A stretch of 64,000 nucleotides of DNA from Trematomus loennbergii (taxonomy: Eukaryota; Chordata; Actinopteri; Perciformes; Nototheniidae): contig JAAOOA010000086.1 of NCBI GenBank assembly GCA_012861695.1, positions 22,677,903 to 22,741,902 of the forward strand. Reading direction: 5' to 3'. The notes under the pieces were generated by a model. The model did not search any database, was not told the origin of the DNA, and saw only the letters and a program-made list of their open reading frames with translations. The position numbers and the translations under genes were made by a program. This document shows, piece by piece, positions 47,888 to 59,233 of the stretch. Numbering within the stretch: position 1 is the first letter of the stretch; each line of letters begins with the position of its first letter.

Positions 47888-50800
47888 GGACCAAAGAGCT
47901 TAGCAGGGTATTGGGACAACAAGTGGGGAAAGGGTTAGCACTCCTAATGTCACAGAGTGTGCTAAACCTTGGAAGAGCTCATGATTGTGTACGATTTTAT
48001 TTTTTTTAAACCAAAAGAAGAAAAAGAGAAGAATATCCAAGGATAACAGGCTGAATTTTAGAAATGCATCAACCACAAACCTTTTCTGGCTCATCTCAGA
48101 TTTCACCTCTTTCCAGTACACAGTAAAAGAGTCACGGAGTAGCAGAAGCATTCAGGCGTTAAGGGCTGTCTTGTATCATAGCTTGAGAGAGAGCCAAAGC
48201 CTTAAAGGCAAACTTAATCCCATGTGAGAATACTTTCAGCCAAGCTACTGCCTGTAGATTCAGCAACTTGATTGTTTTGGTGAAATAAATCTATGTAAGG
48301 CATGAGCTGCATTGAGAGGAGATACATCTGCCAAATGGAAACTGAATTATGGATCTGCTAAATCCTTGTTTATTTTTCCAATTTCTCAGGTCAGTCATTT
48401 TTACCGAACTGGTTCCACCAGATTAAAGTTTAATCAGCGCGGAGGCGGGTATAATGAATCACTTTGCTGATTTAAATAGTTATTTTTCAAATGGAATTTT
48501 GTATGTGCATGAGAAAGTTCATACACTTTAAATATACCACGGTATGTTCATCAGTAATTGAGCACATCACTATTCAATGACACATACAGTACGTACATCA
48601 GTAAGTGAAACCGTTCAAACGCACTTCAGTTCATGCATGAGTAACGTTAACGTATAACAATTCAAATGTGCTTCAGAACCTACTTCAGTAAGTGAAAACC
48701 TTGTCATTCAAATGCACTTCAATAATTTACATGATTAATGCAGTTTGAGTCATTGGCCGCACCATTGTTTAAACAACCGCAACATTCACACCTACACATT
48801 CAATCTAGCTGTAGGCTCAGGGGTACATTACATTTAAACAAAATAGACTATACCGTCTAATTCTTAAAGCAAGCACAAAGGGGGAAATGCAGTCACACAT
48901 ATACTGTAGGGCCTCAGTATTTCTGTTCTATTTGCATGTGTTAATATTTGGAAATATGCATACATTTGGTGCAACATTTACCAATTTTAATGCAAATGAG
49001 CCTTATTGCAAAACTGGAAAAAATCAGTAATACCCTGCATTCAGTAACAGTGAAATTATGATCATCTTCAGAGGGTTGGCGTTAGCTATAGCTCATTGAG
49101 CACAGACTGTCTATAAAACCCCCAAAATGTATAAAACCTGAACACAGTTTCTTTGTTTCAAATTCGTGTTCACTCCTGAAGTGTCTTGTCAGTCAGGTAC
49201 TGTAGATCTCTATTTGAAAATAAAACAATGGGTGGATATATGTTAGATTCTCTGGCTCATGTCTGTATGCTCTTTAGCTTCGTCCATTAGAGAGATTGCA
49301 TCGATATAAAACAGAACATCCTCCTAAATGTCAGAAATGAGCCTGGAGTTGATTTTGTTATACAGACATCACACAACCAATGGCGTAATCTTTTTAGAAT
49401 GTATGTGTGAACAATGGCAAAAGCAAAACACTTCTATCCTTTTTGTATTTTCTACAAAAAACAAGATGCTTTTGATGCATCTACGGGAAGCCTTGATCAC
49501 ATCAGGGAGAATGACACAGAAATGGGAAAGGTTGAAAGCTTCATTTTGTTCTCACACACTCAAAGACGCTGCGGTGCTAATAAGAGAGAAAGGCCATTAA
49601 AATGTAATTTGGGCCTTATGTTCTGTGTGAGCAGAGCGGAGGAGTGTACAGATTAGCCACTCGTTCCCTGGCAGGGGATGCAGACAAGTGTGTGTGTGTG
49701 TATGTGTGTGTGTATGAACCGTGACATATTGATTGCTGATGGCCATTTTTTTTTTTGGGTCATCCTTTGCTCATTGACCTCTGTGTAATTACCTTTGGGA
49801 TGACTGGGAGTTATTTACACTCATGACACTCTGATCTTGTTTACCTCCCCTTCAAGTGCTAGGATTGCAATAAATGAGCTAATAATAGACCCTAAACACC
49901 ATTAGAAGGTAACATATTGTACATGTTCTCTCAATATGTCACTATCAAATGACCTACAGCCACCTGTGTTATGTTCTATGGCCCCTTTGAGGCACTTCTC
50001 ATTTCCTTTTTGTCCACTTTGATGTATATCTTCCCATTTCTCCACAAGGTCTTTTCTGATAACTCAGGCCAAGAACTCAGATCAAAGTTTGATCAAATGA
50101 AAGTTTGAAGCTAGTCATCTGAGCAACAGTTTGTGATTATGACAGTTACCTCTTAAATAATTAAAATTCCTTTTCCCACAGCATTAAAATGTGTCATCAG
50201 AAATAATTTCTCCTCAATGAGTGAGTCCTGAGTAAATGCAAGGAGAGCCCTCAGAGGTTTTGACCGTGTTTACTCTTCCATTAATAATGATGTTTTTGCA
50301 AATAGTGTATAAATGGAACCTTAAGACGTAGTTTCCTTTTGTAAATAGTTTCAGATCTTTAAAGAGTAATACTTCCGCCACTGTTCTTTGTAGTCATATT
50401 CTGTTAAAGCTGAATGTGTGTTGGATTTTGCTAGGTGAGAAAACAAAAGCTCTTCTGCCCTCTTTAAAATATTTAGTTGGTAGTCAGTGGAAACCGACAC
50501 ATTTGGGATTGTTGTTTTTTGCTTGAAGGGATATATCTCTACAATTTAGGGTAGCTGTGGTAGAGCACGGGTACAAAGGTGCGCCTACATGGCATAACAT
50601 TCCCTCCCTGAGACCTCGGAGTGACTAATACATTGTGAGTTATGCACCCAGATACAAAAGCGTGACATTTGGAGAATACTAATTTCTTTGCTTGGGTTAC
50701 CAGTCATGTTTAGCTGTTAAATTAGCTCTTTTATCATTAGCTCTGCCAGCCAATTAAAATGCAAATACCACTGACTTTGTTCAAAACACTCGGTAGCCTT

Positions 50801-52139
50801 GATTTGATGTTTAAAAGATTTTAATTTTGGGCATTAATATTCTAACCTTTTGGCTTTCTTTCTAACTTTGGGTACAAATAACCTATTATTCGATTACATC
50901 TTTCTCATTGTTTTGAAAGGGCAGACATTACACAGTGAGTTAACAGACTTTAGTGTAGCTGACACAGGGTCAAGTCTGTCTTAGAAGCCAGGTTCCCATT
51001 TAAATCGGCTCAGCTTGCTCCAATCATTCCTCCTGTCCGTTCTGGCCCATCAGAAATTCCTTCCTAATGTACTTCCAATGTAATTGATAGGGAACAGAAC
51101 CCACTGTTCTCATTACCTTAAAAAACCCATTCATAGGTTTGACTTTGGCTTATATGACAATTCAACAATTTAAGAAGGCCAAATGGAGGAGCTATACCTT
51201 TCAAAGTACTATCCTGTCATCAGAGCACAACATAGACTTTCAAGGAAAACACTAAGAGGGAATTTCATACTAAAACAACTGTAGTATTGAACAATATTTA
51301 CTTGATTTATTACATGCAGAATGTTGTACATTGAAATATATTTGTGCACACGATAAAGACCGAAAATATTGCTTCTTATATTAGAAGCTCATTGGGAAGG
51401 GATTGCTTAATGGTAAATAAATATGTGTTCACCTCTCCGTACTCTTCCTCTAAAAACTATCATTTTCCCCACTCAAACAGGTTTAAAGTCTAGATCCAGC
51501 TTCTTTTTTTTCTCAGGGAGCAGAACATGCATTCATCTATTAACGCTCGCTGCCGTCTGGGATTTGTATCCCTGCTGAACATACCTGAATGCACCATATG
51601 TGCCCTTATGCTCAGGCTTTTGTTGGAAGCAAAGCTACCCAAATGAATGCATTGATAGCTCACCACAGCACGGGAGTATCTCAGATGTGTGCATGTGAAG
51701 AAGTGAGCCGGACACAAGTCTTGACACCTAAACACACACACACACACACACACACATTGATTCATTTCACACATCTTCAGGATAAAACCTGTGGGGACGT
51801 CATTTCTAATCTGACAGGATGTAACGACTTTGAGAATGTATTACATGTTCAATTTCACAATGTGCTCCATATTGCATGTCCTCAGGCTTGCATGGCTGCA
51901 CACACACTGATGTGAGGAGATGGATATACAGGCTAACAATTCATCTTTTGTGCATTCCTACTATCTAACAGCCAGTGTTATATCTTTTTCAAAACGTAAA
52001 AGTAATCTAGGCTGATAGTAAAGATTTCCATTTGAACTATTGTTATTGTGGGTACCTGTTTTGATCATCTCGGAGTGGCAATCAACTGACTGAAAAAGAA
52101 AAGAAAACGGGTAGAAAGTACTTTTCCAATAATTCACTC
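47888..52139. other. Noncoding stretch with short repeats
   Basis: A 4.2-kb unmatched sequence with TG/CA runs at 49688-49713 and 51731-51757, and a degenerate tandem region at 48597-48725 (TTCAGTAAGTGAAA and TTCAAATGCACTTCA words recurring). An octamer ATGCAAAT sits at 50759-50766 in an AT-rich conserved-looking patch. No gene is recognised. Confidence 0.5.
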
Positions 52140-52669
52140 TTAAAGGTCCCCTATTATACTGTTTTTCATCATATATTATAGGTCTCAGATATATACAAAA
52201 CATGTGTCTGAAGTGTTTGGCTCTAAATACCAAACAGATAATTGTGGCATCCTATAAACCATCCTATAAACCCCTCTGTTTCAGCCCTGTTTCAAAAGTG
52301 CTGATTCTCTGTCTGTTACTAGATGGAAATAAGGAGCCACTCCCCACGCCCCTCTGAGAGATATTTGGTTAAAAAAACAAACACAATGGTGCTCTAGGAG
52401 GAGATGCAGGTGATAAGGTGGGGGGGGGGGGGGTTACCTTGGTTGCTGATTGGCTAATGGTTACACAAGCCATAAAATCGTTATGACATCATCAAGTGGC
52501 CAAATTCTGATCAGCTCATTTTCAGACAGGTTTTTTATATAAATGGATCAGGACAAAAAGAGAGGAATCTTTTTTCCTGAAAGTTTCAGAATCTCTTTAT
52601 ACAGAGGGGACACATGTTTATGTATGAAAGACATGAAAAGGTAGATTTTGCATAATAGGGGACCTTTAA
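52140..52669 (-). mobile_element. TIR element family B, copy 2 (inverted)
   Basis: A 530-bp inverted copy of 21850-22368. The ends are TTAAAGGTCCCCTATTATAC and GCATAATAGGGGACCTTTAA. The CRE-like TGACATCA (52484-52491) and TGATTGGCT (52447-52455) are conserved. The homopolymer at the same internal place is G14 (52420-52433), the complement of C16 in copy 1. Confidence 0.92.
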
Positions 52670-54487
52670 AGTGGAATCAATATATGACTCATGACTGATT
52701 ATATAATGTGCGCTATAATTTTCATTCTTATTTTAACAAGCTAGGATGAGTATTTCCTCCACAGTAATTGAGTATCTTGTTTGTCCGCATGCCCACACGA
52801 GCCTTTCCGCGCTGCCACAGCACTCTCTCTTGATGGATGGTCATTTTCATCGGCTTGCTCATGCTTAATGAACCCTGCACTTCATGTCTTAATTGAATGC
52901 TTTTTATGTTCCCATGTTCTGCATTCTACTCCTCTCTCCCCCTCCAGTCCCATCAACCCTTTCTCTCCCCCCCCCCACCACCACCCCTCCGTCCTTCCTT
53001 TCCCTCTCTTGTTTGTGAGGTAGGACACATCGCAGTTAATGAATACAAGTTCTCTCACGTCTTATGAGGCCTCAGGGGCATGCAAACAAACAGTGACACA
53101 TATAGAACTACACACTCTCACACAACACTTAGAGAAGAAGGGAAAGGCCAGAAGAAAATGCGGACTTTTCTTTCATCTTGGCTGTAACATCCTTTACTAA
53201 CGAAAGCTCTTGAAAATCGTCAGTAAGTTCGTAAGCACATTGGGAGCTGGTGCTGGAAATGCCAAGCTTTTAAGGCCTCATTAGATAATCTATACTATAG
53301 ATTCTATAGTATACAGTATTGCACTTTATTTCAACACACACAAACACATAGAGACATGTACTGCCAGCTAGCAGCTAAGCCTGAGCACTTCTCTGCAGGG
53401 ATACTGCTGCCATGCTTTCTTTTGGTTTTCTTTAGTGTTCATATTTTGTCTGCTGTTTCGTGTTGTTCCTCAGTCTTTCTCACAGCTGGCCAAACAAAGA
53501 TGTGAAACTTCCCTCTGCTTAGTACGTCCATTCAAAATCATAAATGATGCCCTTGCTCTATTGGGAGGTTGTACATCTAATATTTTGACCATGAGAAAAA
53601 ATGAGTCTTTATTTTGATGTTCAAAGTGATGGTTAAGCAGGAATTCAAAGAGCTCTGATGGTCACTGTATTTTGGACAGAGTGGGCTGTGCAAAAATCTA
53701 TTCATCCATTCGCTTATTTCACACAAAAATCACGACTGCACAACTTTAAAAACTGCAAAGAATCATCAGTGTCAACATAAGAAATGATAAATAAATAAGC
53801 CCACAAAGACACTGTTAATGGCTGCCATGCATTTCGGGCTCTAAATCATTCCTGCATGCTTCCAGCATCTCATCAGCAACTTCTCCATCATACAAATCAG
53901 TCAATTTGTCACTACTGAACCACACCACTGAGCAAAGGCATTAGCTGCAATTATTTTTAAAAGAGACTGTTAATCCATGTATTCAATGCAGTACTTGTCA
54001 TTTAACATACATTAACACATAATTGAAGTGATTATTATGCAATATGTATTCAGAGACAAAAGGGAAAATTAACTAAGAGCTTGTTGCGTGCTTACCAGCT
54101 GTGAGTACCTCCGCAAATTAAATTCAAGAGGGAGAGAGAGACAGAGGGAGCTGCCATCATATCACAAGTCAACAAGGTGCTTGAGTGACGGAAATATGAA
54201 GGTGAAAAATAGTTCAGCCAGCTAATGCATTTTTTCTATCGACCCATTTTTTCACAGATCCTTCATGAGAGCTTTTGTTACAGCACCAAATAAGAAAACC
54301 AAATAACACTGAAGAAGGGAAAGAAACTTTTAATCCAACTCCATATTACAACACATCATATTGGGAAACTTACTAAAGTAATCTAACAACTTGTTAGTGG
54401 TTTATCTACAAGTTACACATATATGTACAGAAGAGCAACTGTCCATTGTCCATCCAACAGCATTGAGAAGTTTGCCACAGAAGGAGA
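52670..54487. other. Noncoding stretch
   Basis: Unmatched sequence with a CT-rich block and C-run (52930-52990) and a small palindrome TACTATAGATTCTATAGTA (about 53292-53310). No gene is recognised. Confidence 0.5.
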
Positions 54488-54830
54488 TTAAAGGGGCCCT
54501 ATTATGCTAATTTTCAGGGTTCATAATTGTATTTAGTGTCTCTACTGGGACATGTCTCCATGCTTCAATGTTCAAAAAGCTCTTTATTTTTCTCATACTG
54601 CCTGTGCTGCAGCACCTCTTTTCACCCTCTGTCTGAAACCAGAGCCCAGTCTGCTCTGATTGGTTAGCTGGCCGGCTCTGTTGTAATTTGTCAACCGCTT
54701 ATAAGATGTCCCGCCCCTTAGCCTATCACGTACAATGTGTGTCTTTGCAGACCATTCACATGCACAAAAACCTTTTTAGCCCACTAGAGGAAAGGGAACA
54801 CCACAAACAAGCATAATCGGGCCCCTTTAA
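54488..54830 (+). mobile_element. TIR element family D, copy 2 (complete)
   Basis: A 343-bp element with ends TTAAAGGGGCCCTATTATGC and GCATAATCGGGCCCCTTTAA. It is in the same orientation as the partial copy at 14160-14451. It has the inverted CCAAT box CTGATTGGTT (54656-54665). The CRE-like site of the other copy is degraded here (AAGATGTCCCGCC). Confidence 0.92.
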
Positions 54831-55988
54831 ACATGCAGTAGAGCTGCGGGCCTTGAAAATGACCCAGCATGTCAGTTAAACAATGCACACTTTCATAGAT
54901 TCGTGTACACTTTCACAAGTTGTCAAAAGTATGTTTCAGATCTCTGAGCTCATGCCAGCTAACTCTGCCCTTGGTAAAGCAATCAATGTGCTCGCTTGTT
55001 CCCTTTGATATGGAAATTACTACCTCTTTTGTCCCAAAAAATGCTATTGACAAGCTCAAAGATGCTGAACATAGGCCATTTATCATAAGTGGAATGAGGA
55101 AAGTGTGTTTACCTAGGACACCATACAAGTATTGCAGATAGTCTGAAGATACTGTATTAGTATTGCAGATGCTGGGTCAACTTTATCAATTTCAACACCT
55201 GTCACGCTGGCATCCCGAGGCGTGAGACAACAGCAGCCTTGTTAGTATTCAAATACGAGTGTCCCTGTAATGAAATGGATATTGCAAAGATGGAAGACAA
55301 TTTGTCTGGCGCTTACTCAGAAACTACAGATTTTATTATGGAGATTGTTCTACATCCTAACAACGAGGTCAATCAAAATGTGCCAGACATTTGTTCTGCT
55401 GGTTACCAATAGACTCAGATATAATTTCACTTCTTCCTTTGAAACTAAACTTTACCTGTTTTTCTAGGTCATAATTGGCTTATTCAGACTAGATTACATA
55501 ACCTGCTCTCTAAGGCAGGTGGTAATGATGCATATTAGACTGAATATAAGGAAAGGAACAAATGTAATAGCACAAATTGTCACGTTGACATCTTTGTTAA
55601 TGGAAATACATCTTACTTGACATCGCAGACATAAGACATTGATTAATACTTAGAAGAATTATGTATCAGGACCTGTTTCTGGTTTTATAAGACAATATAG
55701 TAATTTCCCTTAAAGGAAAAGCTAATTAAGGAAAACAATTTATAATATTTATATTGCATAATGACATCATATCTGATTTGAAAAAACATGCTTCAACAGT
55801 TGAAGTTACAAAACAGCTGATTAAGGTGCTAAAAGTACACTGCTGACACTGCTGGCCCCATTATAATACATGCTAAACAATAGAGGCCTTGAACTGTTAT
55901 TCAATGTTTTAAATATGACTTATTGGTCATTTGATGGCGGAGGATAAATGATGCATGATAAAACACAAATAGTGTGCTTCATTGCACT
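54831..55988. other. Noncoding stretch
   Basis: Unmatched sequence between family D and the L2 element. Two overlapping 70-codon frames near 54913-55141 on opposite strands show no family resemblance. Confidence 0.5.
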
Positions 55989-56223
55989 AAGGCAAGGCAA
56001 GGCAAGGCAAGTTTATTTATATAGCACCTTTCAACACAAGGTAATTCAAAGTGCTTTACAAAAATGGAAGACATTTTAAAAATGGCATTTAAAATCAGTC
56101 ATTAAAAAGAAAAGATAATAAAATAAACATTAAAAGAAAAAATACATGGATAAAAGTTAAAAGTTACAGTGCAGTTTAAGATGTGAATAGTTCAATTAAA
56201 AGCAGCGGCAAAAAGAAAAGTCT

Positions 56224-59200
56224 TCAGCCTGGATTTAAAAGTAGTAAGAGTTGCAGCGGACCTGCAGGTTTCTGGGAGTTTGTTCCAGATATTTGGAGCA
56301 TAATAACTGAATGCTGCTTTCCATGTTTAGTTCTGACTCTGGGGACAGAAAGCTGACCAGTCCCTGAAGACCTGAGAGTTCTGGATGGTTCATAATTTAG
56401 CAGTAGGTCAGACATGTATTTTGGGCCTAAACCATTCAAAGCTTTATAAACCAGCAACAATATTTTGAAATCTATTCTTTGACACACAGGAAGCCAGTGT
56501 AAGGACTTCAGAACAGGAGTGATGTGATCCACTTTCTTAGTGTTAGTGAGGACTCGAGCAGCGGCGTTCTGAATTAGCTGCAGCTTTCTAATAGATTTTT
56601 TAGTGAGGCCTGTAAAGACACCATTGCAGTAGTCGAGTCTACTGAAGATAAAAGCATGGACAAGTTTTTCCAAATCCTGCTGTGACATTAGTCCTTTAAT
56701 CCTAGATATGTTCTTTAGGTGATAGTAGGCTGATTTAGTAACTGTTTTAATGTGACTGTTGAAACTCAGGTCAGAGTCCATGACTACACCTAGATTTCTG
56801 GCTTTATCTGTTGTTTTGAACATTGCAGACTGAAGCTCAGCGCTAACTTTTATACGTTCTGCCTTGGCTCCAAAAACCATTACCTCAGTTTTATCTTTGT
56901 TTAATTGGAGAAAGTTCTGACACATCCAGTCATTGATTTGTTCAATGCACTTACTCAGTGTTTGAATTGGAGCATAATCTCCTGGTGAAATTGTTACGTA
57001 AATTTGTGTGTCATCCGCATAGCTATGGTAACTTATTTTGTTGTTTTTCATTATCTGAGCCAGTGGTAGCATGTAGATGTTAAAGAGAAGGCCCCAAGAT
57101 GGAGCCTTGAGGTACCCCACATGTCATATTTGTCAACTCAGATGTGTATTTACCTATAGAAACAAAGTTTTTTCTGTCCTTTAAGTAGGACTCAAACCAA
57201 TTTAGAACTGTTGCCGAAAGTCCCACCCAGTTTTCTAGTCGGTCTAGTAATATGTTGTGGTCAACAGTGTCAAACGCAGCACTGAGATCTAATAATACTA
57301 ACACTGAAGTTCTGCCACTGTCTGTGTTTAAGTGGATGTCATTGAAGACCTTTACAAGAGCAGTCTCAGTGCTGTGGTTTGGACGAAATCCTGACTGGAA
57401 CACATCCAAACAGTTATTTAAATGCAAGAAGTTACTCAACTGTTGAAATACAACTTTTTCAATGATTTTACCTAGAAATGGCAGGTTTGATATTGGCCTA
57501 TAATTGTTCATTACTGAGGCATCTAGATTATTCTTTTTTAAGAGCGGTTTAATGACTGCAGTTTTCAGGGCCTCTGGAAAAATACCTGAGTGAAGAGATG
57601 TGTTTACTATATGAAGTAGATCTGAGGCCATGCAAGGAAAAACATCTTTGAAAAATCCTGTTGGAATAATATCAAGGCAGCAGGAGGAGGATTTCAGAAG
57701 TTGAATAATGTCCTCTAAGTTTTTACCATTAATCTGATGGAATTGTGTCATGGTGTTTGAATTGATATTAGGTGGACATAGGGACAAAACATTTGCTGTA
57801 CCTGATGCAGAGGCACTGACTGCTTGTCTAATTTTCTGAATTTTGTCAGTGAAGAAGGAGGCAAAATCATTGCACGCCCTGGTGGATAGAAATTCAGAGG
57901 CTACTGACACTGGGGGGTTAGTTAGTCTGTCGACGGTAGCAAACAAGGCACGTGCGTTGTTTTTGTTTTTGGTAATGATGTCAGAGAAGAAAGACTGTCG
58001 TGCGTTTTTCAATTCCAAATTATAAAGGCCAAGTCTCTCTTTATAGATTTCAAAGTGAACCTGGAGATTTGTTTTTCGCCACCTACGTTCAGCTTTTCGA
58101 CACTCTCTTTTTTCTGTTCTCACGGTCATGGCCTTTCTCCATGGAGATATTTTCTTGCTAATCACTTCCTTTACCTTAGTTGGAGCAATGGTATCTATAA
58201 CATTTTTAATTTTTGAATTAAAATGATCTACTAGCTCATTTACTGAGATGTTAGCAGGGGCAAGTGTGGATGAAAAATTAAGTAAACATTTCCCTAGTAT
58301 TTTCTGTTAAATATCGCTTTGTGGTTACCTCTTTCTGAACATTTTTGTGAACAGAAATAGAGCTCTCAAAGAAAACACAGGAATGATCAGAGAGTGCAAC
58401 ATCAGTCACCACAACCTTTGAGATATTCAGACCCTTTGAGATAATTAAGTCCAGAGTGTGCCCCTTATTGTGCGTGGGCTCCGCCACATGCTGAGTCAGT
58501 CCATAGTTATCAAGAACACAAAACAGTTCTTTAGCCCCTCTGTCCTGGGGGTTGTCAACATGGATGTTAAAATCACCAACAATGACTAAACGGTCAAAGT
58601 CAATACACACTATAGACAGCAGTTCAGTAAAATCATCAAAAAAGCTTGCACAGTATTTGGGTGGTCTATAGATATTTAGGAACAGAGCTCGAGAGGAGCA
58701 TTTCAGCTGAAGGGCCACATATTCAAAAGAAGCAAAGTCCCCATAAGATGTCTTCCTGCATTGAATGGAATCATTGAACAAAATAGCAACTCCACCCCCT
58801 TTCTTATGCATTCTTTCCTGACTCATAAAACTAAAGTTGGGAGGGTTGATTCGATAAGAACAGCTGCACTGTTATTTTGTTCAATCCAAGTTTCCGTTAA
58901 AAACATAAAATCGAGATTGTGCTCAGTGATAAAATCATTGATTAAAAATGTTTTTCCTGCCAAAGACCTGACATTTAATAAAGCTAGTTTAAGTTTGTTA
59001 AATACACTATCAGTAAAAAATGTTGTGACAAGCTGTGGCTGACATGGAATCACTGCTAAATTTGATAACCTCACACAAACGTTTGAGCACTTCCTGTTTC
59101 TAAGCTGATTTACCGCTCTTAATCTATTACCTATCAACACAGATATCGGCAAAGCTACTGGCAGGCAGGGCCCCGGCATGTGCTGGAAAGAGTTGAGAGT

Positions 59201-59230
59201 GCCATATGCCCTTGAGCCTGGACCCAGCAC
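56224..59230 (-). pseudogene. L2 ORF2: APE endonuclease and reverse transcriptase, three frameshifts
   Basis: ORF2 supplies the target-nicking endonuclease and the reverse transcriptase. The first piece (58823-59230; first ATG at about 59179) carries ALLNVRSLAGKT and LDFMFLTETWIEQ. A shift near 58840 leads to the second (58278-58826) with GGGVAILFN, NIYRPPK, VIVGDFNIHVD, GHTLDLI and LSDHSCVFF. A shift near 58290 leads to the third (57080-58165) with [44 protein letters not shown] and [12 protein letters not shown] one-base loss near 57088 leads to the fourth (56224-57120) with [20 protein letters not shown] and LQLNKDKTEVMVFG. All catalytic motifs are present, so only the frame breaks inactivate it, which suggests a fairly recent insertion. 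The C-terminus seems to end shortly after ISGTNSQKPAGPL, in a changed frame. Confidence 0.92.
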
Positions 59231-59233
59231 ATA

